Shown piece after piece: positions 1-9,429 of a stretch of 64,000 bases of DNA. Source of the DNA: CAIWHR01 sp963726765 (lineage in GTDB: Bacteria > Pseudomonadota > Gammaproteobacteria > Burkholderiales > Casimicrobiaceae); the NCBI GenBank assembly GCA_963726765.1, contig CAVSDH010000004.1, forward strand, positions 1 to 64,000, written 5' to 3'. The position numbers and the translations under genes are program-made. The first letter of the stretch is position 1. Each line of letters begins with the position of its first letter. The notes beneath the pieces were generated by a model. It had not been told where the DNA came from, did no database searches, and saw only the letters and a program-made list of their open reading frames with translations.

Positions 1-2406
1 CATGACCAGATCCTCGGAACGGCGTGCGGCCTCGACCAGCTGCCCTCTGCCGTTCTTGTGCAACCAGTCACCCCAGTACGCCGCGAAGCGCTCCGTCGTT
101 TCGCCGAGGGTTTCCGCCAGCTCGCACGCGCGCGTGTAATTGGCACCGGTCTCCTCCGCTGCCATGCCCTTGGCGGCGATGAGTGCCGGGCCTATGCTCA
201 CCCGCAAGCCGAGTTCGGTCGCGGCGCGCGCTTCCGATACCGGCACCAGCCGTACCTGCTCCAGCGCTTCGCCAAGATGCGCGATTGCTTCCTCGTACCC
301 CGACCGAGCCACCGCGAGTTCGCCGGCCTGTTGCCAGTAAGGCACCGCCGCTGCCGGCATCATTGCCCGGCTGTAGTGGTGCGCCACAAGCTCCGGTCGC
401 GATTGCACAACTTCCGGAAAACGCGTGACATAGGAGTGTGCGAGCCGTTGGTGGTGCTGCTGGCGAACGCTCTTCAGCAACGTGTCGTAAGCCGCCTCCT
501 GGATCAGCGCATGCTTGAAAACGTAACGCGAACGGGGCGGAATTCCGCTCTGCTGGATGATGTCAGCGTGATTCAATGCCGCCAACCGCTCTTCGAGATC
601 GGCCTCGGAGATGTCGCACACCGATTGCAGCACGTCGTAGTCGAATTCGCGGCCCAGCACTGAAGCCAGCTGCGCGATTGCTTTGGCGTCGACGAGCCTG
701 TCGAGGCGGGCCATCAGCGAGTCGCGCAGCGTCGCCGGGACCTCGAGTTGCGCCGATTGCCCGCTCGCGAGCTCGAGCACGCCATCACGCTCGACGACCA
801 GCGCGGACGCCAGGATCGCCTTGGTCAGTTCCTCCACGAAGAGAGGTACGCCATCGGTGCGTCGAATGATTTCGTCGATGATGCGAGCTGGAAGCGCCTT
901 CCCTCCGGCAATGCCGTTTGCGACCGTCACGACCTGATCCGAGGGCAGACGCGTAAGGGCGATCATCGAAATCTGCCCGTGCATGGCCCAGGTCGGAACA
1001 AACTCGGGACGAAACGTCAACACCACGAGTACGGGCAACTCACCAATGCGCTCCAGCAGCGTTCCGAACAGTTCGCGCGTCGATGCATCGATCCAGTGCA
1101 GGTCCTCCACCACGACCACCAGCGGATGCTTTCGGGCGTCGGCATGCAGCCACGCGATGAGCGCGTCGAATGTCCGTCGTTTTCTCTGCGCCGGAGCGAG
1201 ATCGCTCAGCACCTGCGTGTGCTCGCCGGCAATCCCGAGCAGAGATGCAATGAGGGCAATGGTGGTGTCGTCGCCCATCCCGGCGTCGCTGAGCACGTGG
1301 CGCAACGCGGCGGCGCGATCCGATGGGATCGTGCTCGCGGCTGCGTCTATGGCGCGCTCGATGAGATCGATGATCGGATGAAGCGCGCTATTCTGGTAGA
1401 ACGGCGAGCAATGGATGTTGCGCCACGCGGTGCTTTCGGGAGCGACACTCTTGCGCAACGCGGCCAGGAGCCGGGATTTGCCGATCCCGCCTTCTCCCGA
1501 AATGAACACGGCCTGGCCCTGGCCCCGTTGCGCCATATTCCACCGCTCCAGCAAGTGCCGAAGCTCCATTTCCCGGCCGACCAGGGGCGCCACTTCGCGT
1601 TCCGAGTGCTGTTCCGGCGTGGACTCGGTTGCGCCCGTGACCGAGTACAGCTCGGCAGCGGACGCAACACCCTTGAGGACCCGGGTACCGAGTGCGCGTA
1701 CTTGAAAGCGCCGGCCCAGGAGACCCAGGGTGGCCGCGCTGATACAGATCGAATTCGGGATTGCTTCCGCCTGGATTCGTGCGGCGAGGTTGGGTGTCTC
1801 GCCGATCGCATGGTCGATGTTGCCGCCACCGGCCTCCATTGCGCCGACCACCACCAGGCCGGTATGGATGCCCACTCGCGCGGCAATACCGGCTTCACCA
1901 CGTGAATTGCGCGCCTCGCCGAGCTCACGCACGCCGGCAACGATGGCAAGTCCCGCCCGAACGGCGCGCTCCGCATCGTTGTCATGCGCAGCCGGATAGC
2001 CGAAAAAAGCGACCACGCCGTCGCCGATGTACTGGTTGATGGTGCCGCCGTACCGTGCGACGCAGTCGACGCAGATGCCCTGGTACGCTCGCAGCACGTC
2101 CCGCAGCGCCTCGGGATCGAGGCGCCCTGCGAGCTCCGTCGAACCGACCAGATCGGCAAACAGAACAGTTAACTGCCGCCGCTCGCCGTCCGGTGATTGC
2201 GTCGCGCGCGTGGCGCCCGCCGGTGCTTCGGAGCCGGGGGCCGCATCCGCCTTGACGGCAATGGACGCACCGCACATCCCGCAGAATCGGGCGTCCGCTG
2301 GCATCGGCGCATGGCAGGCGTGGCACACCGTGTCGACTTGCGCCCCGCATGCCTCGCAGAAGCGTTGGCCCGGTCGGACGGTGGCATCACATCGTTGGCA
2401 CTTCAT
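1..2406 (-). CDS. Zinc-ribbon / class III nucleotide cyclase / AAA ATPase regulator, 3' end missing
   Basis: A multidomain signalling protein that starts at the ATG complementary to 2404-2406 and runs off the left edge of the window (802 codons visible, no stop). Order of domains: two short zinc ribbons in the first 50 residues (CxxC pairs such as FCEACG and FCGMCG), a class III adenylate/guanylate cyclase domain with both metal-binding stretches (VLFADLVGST and YIGDGVVAFFG), an AAA-type ATPase with Walker A GEGGIGKS, then a helical region that looks TPR-like. Proteins of this make-up occur widely in proteobacteria and are usually annotated as adenylate cyclases; their signals are mostly unknown. 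No operon partner is visible. It is separated by about 160 bases from the moeA-fusion gene on the same strand. Cyclase identity is firm; nucleotide preference is not determined. Confidence 0.9.
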   Translation of the reverse strand, partial: MKCQRCDATVRPGQRFCEACGAQVDTVCHACHAPMPADARFCGMCGASIAVKADAAPGSEAPAGATRATQSPDGERRQLTVLFADLVGSTELAGRLDPEALRDVLRAYQGICVDCVARYGGTINQYIGDGVVAFFGYPAAHDNDAERAVRAGLAIVAGVRELGEARNSRGEAGIAARVGIHTGLVVVGAMEAGGGNIDHAIGETPNLAARIQAEAIPNSICISAATLGLLGRRFQVRALGTRVLKGVASAAELYSVTGATESTPEQHSEREVAPLVGREMELRHLLERWNMAQRGQGQAVFISGEGGIGKSRLLAALRKSVAPESTAWRNIHCSPFYQNSALHPIIDLIERAIDAAASTIPSDRAAALRHVLSDAGMGDDTTIALIASLLGIAGEHTQVLSDLAPAQRKRRTFDALIAWLHADARKHPLVVVVEDLHWIDASTRELFGTLLERIGELPVLVVLTFRPEFVPTWAMHGQISMIALTRLPSDQVVTVANGIAGGKALPARIIDEIIRRTDGVPLFVEELTKAILASALVVERDGVLELASGQSAQLEVPATLRDSLMARLDRLVDAKAIAQLASVLGREFDYDVLQSVCDISEADLEERLAALNHADIIQQSGIPPRSRYVFKHALIQEAAYDTLLKSVRQQHHQRLAHSYVTRFPEVVQSRPELVAHHYSRAMMPAAAVPYWQQAGELAVARSGYEEAIAHLGEALEQVRLVPVSEARAATELGLRVSIGPALIAAKGMAAEETGANYTRACELAETLGETTERFAAYWGDWLHKNGRGQLVEAARRSEDLVM

Positions 2407-2568
2407 CGCGCCCCTTCAGCGGTAAGCCCGCGACGCAGATCGTCCCCATCGCCGCACAGAGGCCGAGCGTGGGTGGGACAAGCTACGGGCGCGATTCTAG
2501 GACGAAGACCGACCTGGCGCAAAGCGGCCGCTTGAGATTCGACGTGACGTCCGGGTCGGCGGCGCAGA

Positions 2569-4515
2569 TTATGTTAGCTCGTCGCGCGGCACGCGAAATC
2601 CAAGCGCCGCCAGTTCCTCCCGCATTTGTGCGTTTTCCAACAATGCGCAGAACGCCCGTACCGCCGGACGCTGCGTTCGCGCCGCTGGCACGATGAAGTC
2701 GTATTGCTCTTCCTGCAACGGGATGAAGCCGAGGCCGTATTGCCTGGCGACCGTGTCGATGGCCACCCCCCAGTCGGCGCGCCCCTGGGATACTGCCGCC
2801 GCAACGGCATTGTGCGACTTCGTCTGCGTTCCGTAGCCGGTCGGTCGGCGCTTGCCCAGCAACTTGTCGATGATGATCCGGGTGCCGCTGCCCGCGTTGC
2901 GATTGACCATGACGCAATCCGCTTCCTGCAGCGCTGCCGTGACCGCGTCGTCCGGCCGCTTTCCCTCGAACCGCGCATCGTTGCGCCGATAGACGATCGC
3001 CTGCATGCGGCCATAGCCTGGCACAAGCGACAGGGTGGGGGTGAGGAGAGGTCGGTTGTACTCGCCGGTGACGGGGTCCATGAGGTGAACACCGGCGATG
3101 TCGCATTCTTCGCGCTTGGCCGCCGCGAGGCCGCCCATGCTACCGACATAGAGCGACTTGACCCGAATTCCCTGGCGCATCAGTTTTCCGATCAGCAGAT
3201 CGAGGCCCACGCAGTGACTGCCGATGATCACCAGATCCGCGGGCTCGAGCCTCTGCCCGAGCAGCTGCACCGAAACCGAACTGCCGGAATCCAGGATCTC
3301 GGTGTGCTGGTCGATGGTGATGAAGCCGTCTGCGCCGCTGAACGTGGTAACGGAACCCGAACCCTTTCCCATGGGATAGGCCGACAGACCATCCGGTCCC
3401 TGCACCAGCCCGACCAGCAGATATTCGGTTCGCCCCCGTTCGGAATTCACGCGCATCGGCAACGTGGCGGCAATGCTCTGTCGGCGCTCCGCCGGCAGGC
3501 CCGCATAGGCGCGAATGACGGGTGCTACGAACTCGTGAAACGTGAAAATTGCCGAGGTCGGAAAGCCCGGCAGGATGACGACGGGCTTGCCTTCCGAAAC
3601 CGCAAGGCAAATGGGCTTGCCGGGCTTGAGCGCGACGCCGTGCGCGACGACACCCGGCTTGCGGAGGCCGTGCACGACGCGGTAGGACAAGTCACCGGCC
3701 CCTTTGGAGGTTCCTCCGGAGAACACGACGACATCGGATTGCAGGCCCCGCGCGAGCGCGCTCGCCAGCGCTTCCTCGTCGTCGGGTATCACACCCAGGT
3801 GCACGGGTTCACCGCCAAGCTCTTCGACTGCGGCACCTATGATCGCGGCATTGGAATCGTATACGGCGCCGGAAGGCAGGGGATTACCCGGCGCCACGAT
3901 CTCGTTGCCCGTCGAGAAGATGGCCACGCGCGGCCGTAGGAAGACGTCGATTTCGTCACGCCCCAGAGCGGCCAGTACGCCGATTTCGCGCGAGGTCAGA
4001 TACTGACCTGTTCGCAACACCGTTTCGCCACGGGCGATGTCGGTGCCCGCATAGCTCACGTTTTCGCCGGGAGTCAGCGGGCGCCTGATCTCGACGATCT
4101 GCCCGGCATTGGATTCGACCAGCTCCGAATGCTCGACCATCAGCACCGCATCGGCGCCGCGCGGCAACATGCCGCCCGTAGCGATGGGCGTCGCAAAGCC
4201 CGTGATTACCACGCTGTCGGGCACGATGCCCGGCGCGAGCACCTCGTCGTTCGTGCGCACCCGGCACGGCGTTTCCTCCATGGCGCCGAACGTGTCGCTG
4301 GCCTGAACGGCGAAGCCGTCGACGTTGGACCTGTCGAAGCCGGGGACGTCCACCTCGGCCAGGACGTCTTCCGCAAGAACGCGATTCAGCACGTCCCCGA
4401 GCGGCACTCTTTCCTTCCCGAGCGGCGCGAGACGAAGATGTTCGCGGAAGCGAACCGTGGCCTCGTCCCTTGTGACGACGTTGAGAAACTGTGTCTGGCC
4501 GGAGTCCGACTTCAC
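2569..4515 (-). CDS. MoeA molybdotransferase fused to a periplasmic-binding-like domain
   Basis: The first about 400 residues are a complete MoeA, which inserts molybdate (or tungstate) into adenylylated molybdopterin: VPGFDRSNVDGFAV near the N-terminus, IFSTGNEIV, SGGTSKGAGD and LPGFPTSAIFTFHEF in the Mog-like domain, then a MoeA C-terminal barrel. The last about 220 residues are a PBP-like/LysR-substrate-type domain (LVIIGSHCVGLDLL, then NRNAGSGTR), known from MoeA fusions thought to sense oxyanion or cofactor. I chose the GTG complementary to 4513-4515, preceded by a GAGAAG Shine-Dalgarno and lying about 50 bases after the upstream moeA stop, which gives 648 residues; the frame stays open further upstream but overlaps moeA. 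It is the second of two tandem MoeA genes, so the two proteins may serve different metals or cofactors. Confidence 0.88.
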   Translation of the reverse strand: MKSDSGQTQFLNVVTRDEATVRFREHLRLAPLGKERVPLGDVLNRVLAEDVLAEVDVPGFDRSNVDGFAVQASDTFGAMEETPCRVRTNDEVLAPGIVPDSVVITGFATPIATGGMLPRGADAVLMVEHSELVESNAGQIVEIRRPLTPGENVSYAGTDIARGETVLRTGQYLTSREIGVLAALGRDEIDVFLRPRVAIFSTGNEIVAPGNPLPSGAVYDSNAAIIGAAVEELGGEPVHLGVIPDDEEALASALARGLQSDVVVFSGGTSKGAGDLSYRVVHGLRKPGVVAHGVALKPGKPICLAVSEGKPVVILPGFPTSAIFTFHEFVAPVIRAYAGLPAERRQSIAATLPMRVNSERGRTEYLLVGLVQGPDGLSAYPMGKGSGSVTTFSGADGFITIDQHTEILDSGSSVSVQLLGQRLEPADLVIIGSHCVGLDLLIGKLMRQGIRVKSLYVGSMGGLAAAKREECDIAGVHLMDPVTGEYNRPLLTPTLSLVPGYGRMQAIVYRRNDARFEGKRPDDAVTAALQEADCVMVNRNAGSGTRIIIDKLLGKRRPTGYGTQTKSHNAVAAAVSQGRADWGVAIDTVARQYGLGFIPLQEEQYDFIVPAARTQRPAVRAFCALLENAQMREELAALGFRVPRDELT

Positions 4516-4561
4516 GTTCTTCTCGACTCGGATCGTTGGAAATTGGGTTTCGCAGACGCCT

Positions 4562-5807
4562 TCAGTCGTACAGATAGACCGTGACTTCCGTGTCCGGACC
4601 GTGGCCCTCGCTCTCGGCAGGTACGATGACGAAGCCATCGGCACGCGTCGTCGAGGAAAGAATCGACGCTCCGCTCAATGCGATGGGCTCGACACGGCCG
4701 TCGACAATCCGCACTCGACAGTAGTCCACCCGGCCAATGGCGGAAACAATCTTGCGGGCGACCTTGCATTGGCGGGAGCGATGCGGCCAGTCTGCAAGGC
4801 GCCCGCCGCGCAGGCGAATGGCGCGGCCGGCGAAGAAGTCGTAGGCGCACAGACAGGATACGGGATTGCCTGGCAGCAGGAAGACAAGCGACTCTCCAAT
4901 CCGGCCGATGCCCGCGGGGCTCGAAGGACGCATGGCCACGCCGTGAATCGCCAATTCCCCAAGCTCCGCTATCAATTGGGGCGCGTAGTCCTCGCGCCCG
5001 ACGCTGGAGCCCCCCGACACGAGAATCACATCGGCACCGCGGAACGCAAAGCGCATTGCGGATTTCGCCAGGTTCGTCCCCGAGCCTGTACTGCGCTTCG
5101 ACCAAGCCGCCATCGCGCGTGATCAGACCACGGAGCATGTACGAATTCGCGTCGTAAACCTCGTACTTTCCCTTGGGTGAACCTGGTTCCCTCACTTCAT
5201 TGCCCGTGACGAGAATCCGAATCCGAGGTTGCCTGACGACGGTTACCTGCGCCAAACCCAGAGACGCCACGAGTCCGACATCCTGCGGACGCAGGTGCCG
5301 ACCCGCGCCCAGAGCCGACGAGCCTTCGCGAATGTCCTCGCCGCAATGCCCAACGTGCTGGCCCGGAGCGACCGGACGGGTGATCACGATCTCTCCCGCT
5401 GTCTCTGTCGCGTATTCGGCCGGCACGACCGCGTCCACACCTTCCGGCACCGGCGCGCCCGTCATGATGCGTACGGCCGCATTCGGCCGAAGGGCGCCGA
5501 CGAAAGGCTCGCCGGGCATTGCCTGGCCGAGAACGGGAAACGTGAGGGGATTGTATTCGCCGGCCCCCGCTGTCTCCACGCCTCGGAGCGCATAGCCGTC
5601 CATCGCGGCCCGATCGAAGCCAGGCACGTTGAGAGGCGCGATCACGTCGATGGCCAGAATGCGACCGGCCGCGTCCTCAAGTGAAACGATCTCGTTGCCG
5701 AGGCGGGACGCATGTTCGTCGATCCACTTGAGCGCCGCGGGAACTTCGCTTCGCCGCGTGAAGCCGTGCATGCGCACGTCACGGGGTTCAGGGATTTGCT
5801 TGTGCAT
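4562..5807 (-). CDS. moeA: Molybdopterin molybdenumtransferase MoeA (frame break near 5050)
   Basis: MoeA catalyses molybdate insertion into molybdopterin-AMP in the cytoplasm. Visible motifs are VPGFDRAAMDGYAL, MTGAPVPEGVDAV, ILVTGNEVREPGSPKG and, after the break, ILVSGGSSVGREDYAPQ and FLLPGNPVSCLCAYDFF, ending ...VYLYD. The frame changes by +1 around 5050 (an unpaired base between NA and FAFRGADV); both halves together make a normal-length MoeA of about 410 residues, so an inserted base in the sequence is the simplest explanation. The start is uncertain: ATG at 5807 or ATG at 5771, neither with a clear Shine-Dalgarno, and TTG at 5828 is also in frame. It is divergent from modA; the ModE-like operator at 5972-5996 lies in the shared upstream region. 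Confidence 0.85.
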
Positions 5808-5963
5808 CCGGGTGTCTGTTTGTGGCAACCATCGGAAAGTGCGACGGATGAATCGTCGCAGCCGATGATTGCTTGCCTTTCCGACATTTTATGGCACTTT
5901 CAGCGCGCTGCGACCGATTCGAGTCTTGCGCGCCTTTCCTACCGTGAGCAGCGCCTGGGCCGA

Positions 5964-5992
5964 TTCCCAAACGCTATATTTGTCGGTATATT
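5964..5992 (+). promoter_or_regulatory. Candidate sigma-70 promoter of modABC
   Basis: A -35-like TTCCCA (5964-5969) and a -10 TATATT (5987-5992) are separated by 17 bases. They lie 35 bases before the modA start, and the ModE-like palindrome covers the spacer and the -10 box, which is where a repressor would act. The -35 matches consensus at four of six positions. Confidence 0.5.
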
Positions 5993-5996
5993 ACCG
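5972..5996. promoter_or_regulatory. ModE-like operator upstream of modA
   Basis: CGCTATAT at 5972-5979 and ATATTACCG at 5988-5996 form an imperfect inverted repeat around TTGTCGG. The layout closely resembles the E. coli modA operator (CGTTATAT-TGTCGCC-TACATAACG), which binds molybdate-loaded ModE. A ModE-type DNA-binding protein is encoded at 8591 in the same gene group, so autoregulation of the operon, and perhaps of the divergent moeA genes, is a reasonable inference. Confidence 0.6.
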
Positions 5997-6026
5997 AACG
6001 GATTTCCGGCGGATTACGGAGAACTC

Positions 6027-6802
6027 ATGCGTTCGTTTTCCTGTTTGCTTTGCTCGATGATCCTGGCGTGCTTCACCTCTGGATTGGCGCCGAGCGCTTC
6101 GGCGGCGGACGTGACTGTCTTTGCCGCGGCCAGCCTCAAGGAGGCCATGGATGACCAGGCCAAGCAATTCGAAGCCAGCACCGGAAACAAGGTCATCATT
6201 TCGTATGGCGCAAGTAACGCCCTGGCAAAGCAGATCGAGGCAGGCGCGCCGGCGGACCTCTTCATCTCCGCCGACCTCGATTGGATGGACTACCTTGATC
6301 AGCGTCATCTGCTCGCGCCGGGAACCCGGGCCAGTCTACTTCGCAATACGTTGGTGCTGGTAGCACCGGCGTCGAGCAAATCGACGCTGAAGATCGGTCC
6401 GAATTTTGGATTGGCGGCGGCGCTCGGACAGGAAAAGCTCGCCATGGCCAATCCGGACAGCGTGCCTGCGGGAAAATATGGGAAGGCCGCACTGGAGAAA
6501 TTGGGAGTCTGGTCCAGTGTCGAGAAACAGGTTGCGCGGGCGGAAACCGTGCGCGCGGCGTTGGCGCTGGTGTCCCGTGGCGAAGCGCCGTTCGGCATCG
6601 TGTATTCGACCGACGCATTGGCGGACAAGGGTGTACGGGTCGTAGATACGTTTCCGCCGGACAGCGTATCCGCCCATCGTCTATCCCGCCGCTGCCGTCG
6701 CGACGAGCAAGTCGGCGGCGGCCAGGCCCCTGCTGGATTACCTGCGCTCCCCTGCGGCGCGCCCGGCATGGGAGAAATACGGCTTCGGATTGGCGCAGTA
6801 GG
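6027..6802 (+). CDS. modA: Molybdate ABC transporter periplasmic-binding protein ModA (two frame breaks)
   Basis: Binds molybdate in the periplasm and delivers it to ModBC. It begins with a signal peptide ending ...APSASAAD, then the ModA opening VTVFAAASLKEAMD, KVIISYGASNALAKQI, GAPADLFISAD and AMANPDSVPAGKYGK. The ATG at 6027 has GGAG 5-9 bases upstream. The frame shifts +1 near 6667 and +1 again at 6781 (tac-c-ggc); reading across both gives PPIVYPAAAVATSK...YLRSPAARPAWEKYGFGLAQ and a TAG at 6800-6802, the expected ModA ending, for about 257 residues. Both breaks look like single inserted bases. First gene of modA-modB-modC-modE-like-thioesterase. Confidence 0.9.
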
Positions 6803-6804
6803 CC

Positions 6805-7509
6805 ATGCTTGGGCTCAACTCCCGACGAGGTCGGAATCCTCTTGCTGAGTCTTCGCGTCGCAGCGGTCAGTGTCGTCTGCAGCCTGCCGCTGGCCATTCT
6901 GGTGGCCTACGGCCTTGGCCAGGTTCTCCTTTCCCGGGAAGACACTGGTCGACGCGATTGTTCATCTTCCGCTGGTGTTGCCGCCAGTTGTCGTCGGCTT
7001 TGCGCTCCTGGTGCTTCTGGGCAAGCACGGTCCCCTCGGCAGCCTGCTCAACGACTGGTTCGGAATCGTGTTTGCATTCCGCTGGACCGGTGCGGCGTTG
7101 GCCTCGGCGCTGATGGGCTTCCCGTTGATGGTCCGCGCAATCCGGCTTTCGCTCGAAGCCATCGATCAGCGGCTTGAAGTCGCCGCGCGGACCCTCGGCG
7201 GCTCGCGTACCTGGGTATTCGCGTCGATCACGCTGCCGCTCGCACTGCCGGGAATCATTACGGGAACGCTCCTGTCGTTCGCGCGGGGGTTGGGTGAGTT
7301 CGGCGCGACCATTACCTTCGTTTCCAACATTCCGGGCGAAACGCAAACGTTGCCGTTGGCAATCTATACGTTCACGCAGGTTCCGGGAGGCGACGCCCAG
7401 GCGTTGCGCCTCAGTATCATTCGCCGTCGCTCTGTCCATCATTGCACTCGCAACTTCCGAATGGCTCACCCGTCGCTCCGAGCGGATGCAAGGCAATGAT
7501 CGACGTTGA
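6805..7509 (+). CDS. modB: Molybdate ABC transporter permease ModB (three frame breaks)
   Basis: Inner-membrane channel of the molybdate transporter, about 233 residues once the frames are joined. The ATG at 6805 lies two bases after the modA stop; an extra G in GGG at 6811-6814 shifts the frame, a second extra G sits near 6917, and an extra C near 7420. The joined protein reads LRVAAVSVVCSLPLAIL, ARFSFPGKTLVDAIVHLPLV, the EAA-type cytoplasmic loop SLEAIDQRLEVAARTLGGSR, LPLALPGIITGTLLSFARGL and GEFGATITFVSNIPGET, ending TRRSERMQGNDRR. All are typical of ModB, including the order of hydrophobic segments. The stop overlaps the modC start by 14 bases. Confidence 0.85.
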
Positions 7510-8584
7510 CATCGAACAGCAGCTTGGCGCCTTTCATCTTGCAGTCAGGTTTGCAGCCGAGGCACCGATTGTCGGACTGTTCGGCCGCTCCGGTGCGGGC
7601 AAGACCAGCGTGATCAATGCCATCGCCGGCATCACGAGGCCGGCGGCGGGGCACATCCGAATCAACGACGTGTCCCTGTTCGATGCCAGGCAGGGAATCG
7701 ATTTGCCGCCCGAAGAGCGTCGGATCGGCTATGTGTTCCAGGACGCGCTGCTGTTTCCGCACATGGACGTGCAGTCGAACATGCTCTACGGACAGCGATT
7801 GCGTTCATCGGCGGACCGCTACATTGACGAATTGCGCGTGGTCGAGCTTCTCGGCCTGAGTGCACTGCTGAAGCGAAAGCCCAGGACGCTTTCGGGCGGA
7901 GAGAGGCAACGGGTGGCGATCGGCCGCGCCTTGCTCGCTCAACCGCGCATTTTGCTCATGGACGAGCCCCTGGCGTCGCTCGACGTCTCGCGCAAGACCG
8001 AGATCCTCGACTACGTCGAGCGCCTGCGCGATGAACTCACCATTCCGATTGTCTACGTAAGCCACTCGGTTGCAGAAATCTCGCGTCTTGCCGATACGGT
8101 GGTGGTCATTTCCGATGGAAAGTGCATCGCCGTAGGGGACGTGGACGAAGTGATGGGTCGTCTCGACCTTCGACCTGCGACCGGGCGCTACGAGGCAGGA
8201 TCATTGATTGAAACAAGGGTGGCAGCGCATCATGCAGACGATCAGTTGACGACACTTGCGTTCGACGGCGGAGAGCTCATCGTGCCTCACCTTGACGCGG
8301 TTGTAGGAGAGCGGGTGCGGGCGCGGATTCGTGCGCGCGACGTGTCGCTCGCCACGCGACGGCCCGAGGGCATCAGCATCCTCAATGTCCTGCCCGGCCG
8401 AATCAGCCTGACGGACCCCGGATCCGGGCCTATTGTCGACGTGCAACTCCTCGTCGGTCGTTCGATACTCAATGCACGCATCACGCGCCGCTCCTTCGAG
8501 CAGCTTGGCATGCACGTCGGGCAAGATGTCTACGCACTGGTCAAGGCGGTGTCTTTCGACCAGCGAAGTGTCGGCTACGCATAA
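7496..8584 (+). CDS. modC: Molybdate ABC transporter ATP-binding protein ModC
   Basis: ATPase that drives molybdate import through ModB. It carries Walker A GRSGAGKTS, Q-loop FQDALLFPHMDV, the signature LSGGERQRVAIGRALL, Walker B ILLMDEPLASLDV and the switch histidine in VYVSHSVAEI. The C-terminal third (from about residue 290) is the molbindin/TOBE regulatory domain (SILNVLPGRI...VQLLVGRSILNARITRRS). About 362 residues, the usual length. The ATG at 7496 overlaps the modB stop, which implies translational coupling. It is the only mod transport gene here without a frame break. Confidence 0.95.
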   Translation: MIDVDIEQQLGAFHLAVRFAAEAPIVGLFGRSGAGKTSVINAIAGITRPAAGHIRINDVSLFDARQGIDLPPEERRIGYVFQDALLFPHMDVQSNMLYGQRLRSSADRYIDELRVVELLGLSALLKRKPRTLSGGERQRVAIGRALLAQPRILLMDEPLASLDVSRKTEILDYVERLRDELTIPIVYVSHSVAEISRLADTVVVISDGKCIAVGDVDEVMGRLDLRPATGRYEAGSLIETRVAAHHADDQLTTLAFDGGELIVPHLDAVVGERVRARIRARDVSLATRRPEGISILNVLPGRISLTDPGSGPIVDVQLLVGRSILNARITRRSFEQLGMHVGQDVYALVKAVSFDQRSVGYA

Positions 8585-8590
8585 GCGCGG

Positions 8591-8971
8591 ATGGCTGCCA
8601 TGAAGGCCGGCGTACGGTTTCACATTCGCGACAAAAGCCACGGAACCGAGCTGGCAATCGGACCGGGAAAAGTCGCTCTGCTGGAGGCCATTGCGCGGAC
8701 GGGGTCGATCACGTCGGCGGCGAAAGGACTCGGGATGTCCTACCGCCGTGCATGGCTTCTCGTCGACGAAACGAATCGTTGTCTCATCCGCCCGGCAGTC
8801 GAAACGGTGGCCGGAGGCCAAAAGGGAGGAGGCACCGTTCTGACCCCGTTCGGCGTCGAACTGGTGCGCCGTTATCGGGCACTCGAGCACCAGACCGAGC
8901 TGGGAGTCGCCCGCAAGCTCAAGTCGATGCTGCGCGCGCTTCCATTGGACCGTGACAATTCAAGCAGGTGA
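8591..8971 (+). CDS. ModE-type winged-helix regulator lacking the molybdate-binding domain
   Basis: A 126-residue protein that is only the N-terminal DNA-binding half of ModE: GPGKVALLEAIARTGSITSAAKGLGMSYRRAWLLVDE, the LysR-like helix-turn-helix, followed by the TPFGVELVRRYRALE dimerisation helix. E. coli ModE has two extra molbindin domains at the C-terminus that are missing here; such short forms are common in proteobacteria and may sense molybdate through ModC or another partner. It starts six bases after modC and is followed nine bases later by the thioesterase. The operator at 5972-5996 is its likely target. ATG at 8600 is an alternative start. Confidence 0.85.
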   Translation: MAAMKAGVRFHIRDKSHGTELAIGPGKVALLEAIARTGSITSAAKGLGMSYRRAWLLVDETNRCLIRPAVETVAGGQKGGGTVLTPFGVELVRRYRALEHQTELGVARKLKSMLRALPLDRDNSSR

Positions 8972-8980
8972 GGCTCGACC

Positions 8981-9388
8981 ATGCCCATTTCCATTGAACC
9001 TGTACCCTCCGGCGCCAAGGGCTCATTCACTCTTCTGGTGACCCCGGATCACCTGGCCAATCGATTCAAGGACGCAATGCTGCCTCCCGTGCTGGCAACA
9101 CCCGTGATGATCATGATCATGGAAAACGCCGCATTGAATGCCTTGAAGCCCTATCTCGGCGAGCACGAAAGCGCCCTCGGTACGCGTGTCGACGTGCGCC
9201 ACTTGGCGGCGACGCCGGCTGGGCGGTACGTCACCGGCGAGGCCGCAGTCACGCGTGTCGACGGGCGACGCATCGAGTTTGCGATCCGCGCAACCGATGG
9301 TGCCGAAGTGATTGGAACCGGCACGCATGAACGGGTGATCATCGATCTTGCCAAATTTTCCGAGCGGTTGAAGTCGAAGATCGGTTAG
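8981..9388 (+). CDS. Hot-dog fold thioesterase of the FlK (fluoroacetyl-CoA thioesterase-like) family
   Basis: A 135-residue single-domain acyl-CoA thioesterase. The segment LPPVLATPVMIMIMENAALNAL followed by LGTRVDVRHLAATPAG matches the FlK-like family, whose catalytic trio is Thr, Glu and His; here T40, E48 and H74 stand at the matching spacing. FlK itself removes toxic fluoroacetyl-CoA, but most members have unknown substrates, so only acyl-CoA hydrolysis should be assumed. AGGTGAGG is a good ribosome binding site. It is the last gene of the mod operon, nine bases behind the ModE-like regulator; no functional link to molybdenum is evident. Confidence 0.82.
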   Translation: MPISIEPVPSGAKGSFTLLVTPDHLANRFKDAMLPPVLATPVMIMIMENAALNALKPYLGEHESALGTRVDVRHLAATPAGRYVTGEAAVTRVDGRRIEFAIRATDGAEVIGTGTHERVIIDLAKFSERLKSKIG

Positions 9389-9429
9389 CGTTGCCCTCCA
9401 TCGAGGTCGGAGGACGCCGGTACCCAGCA

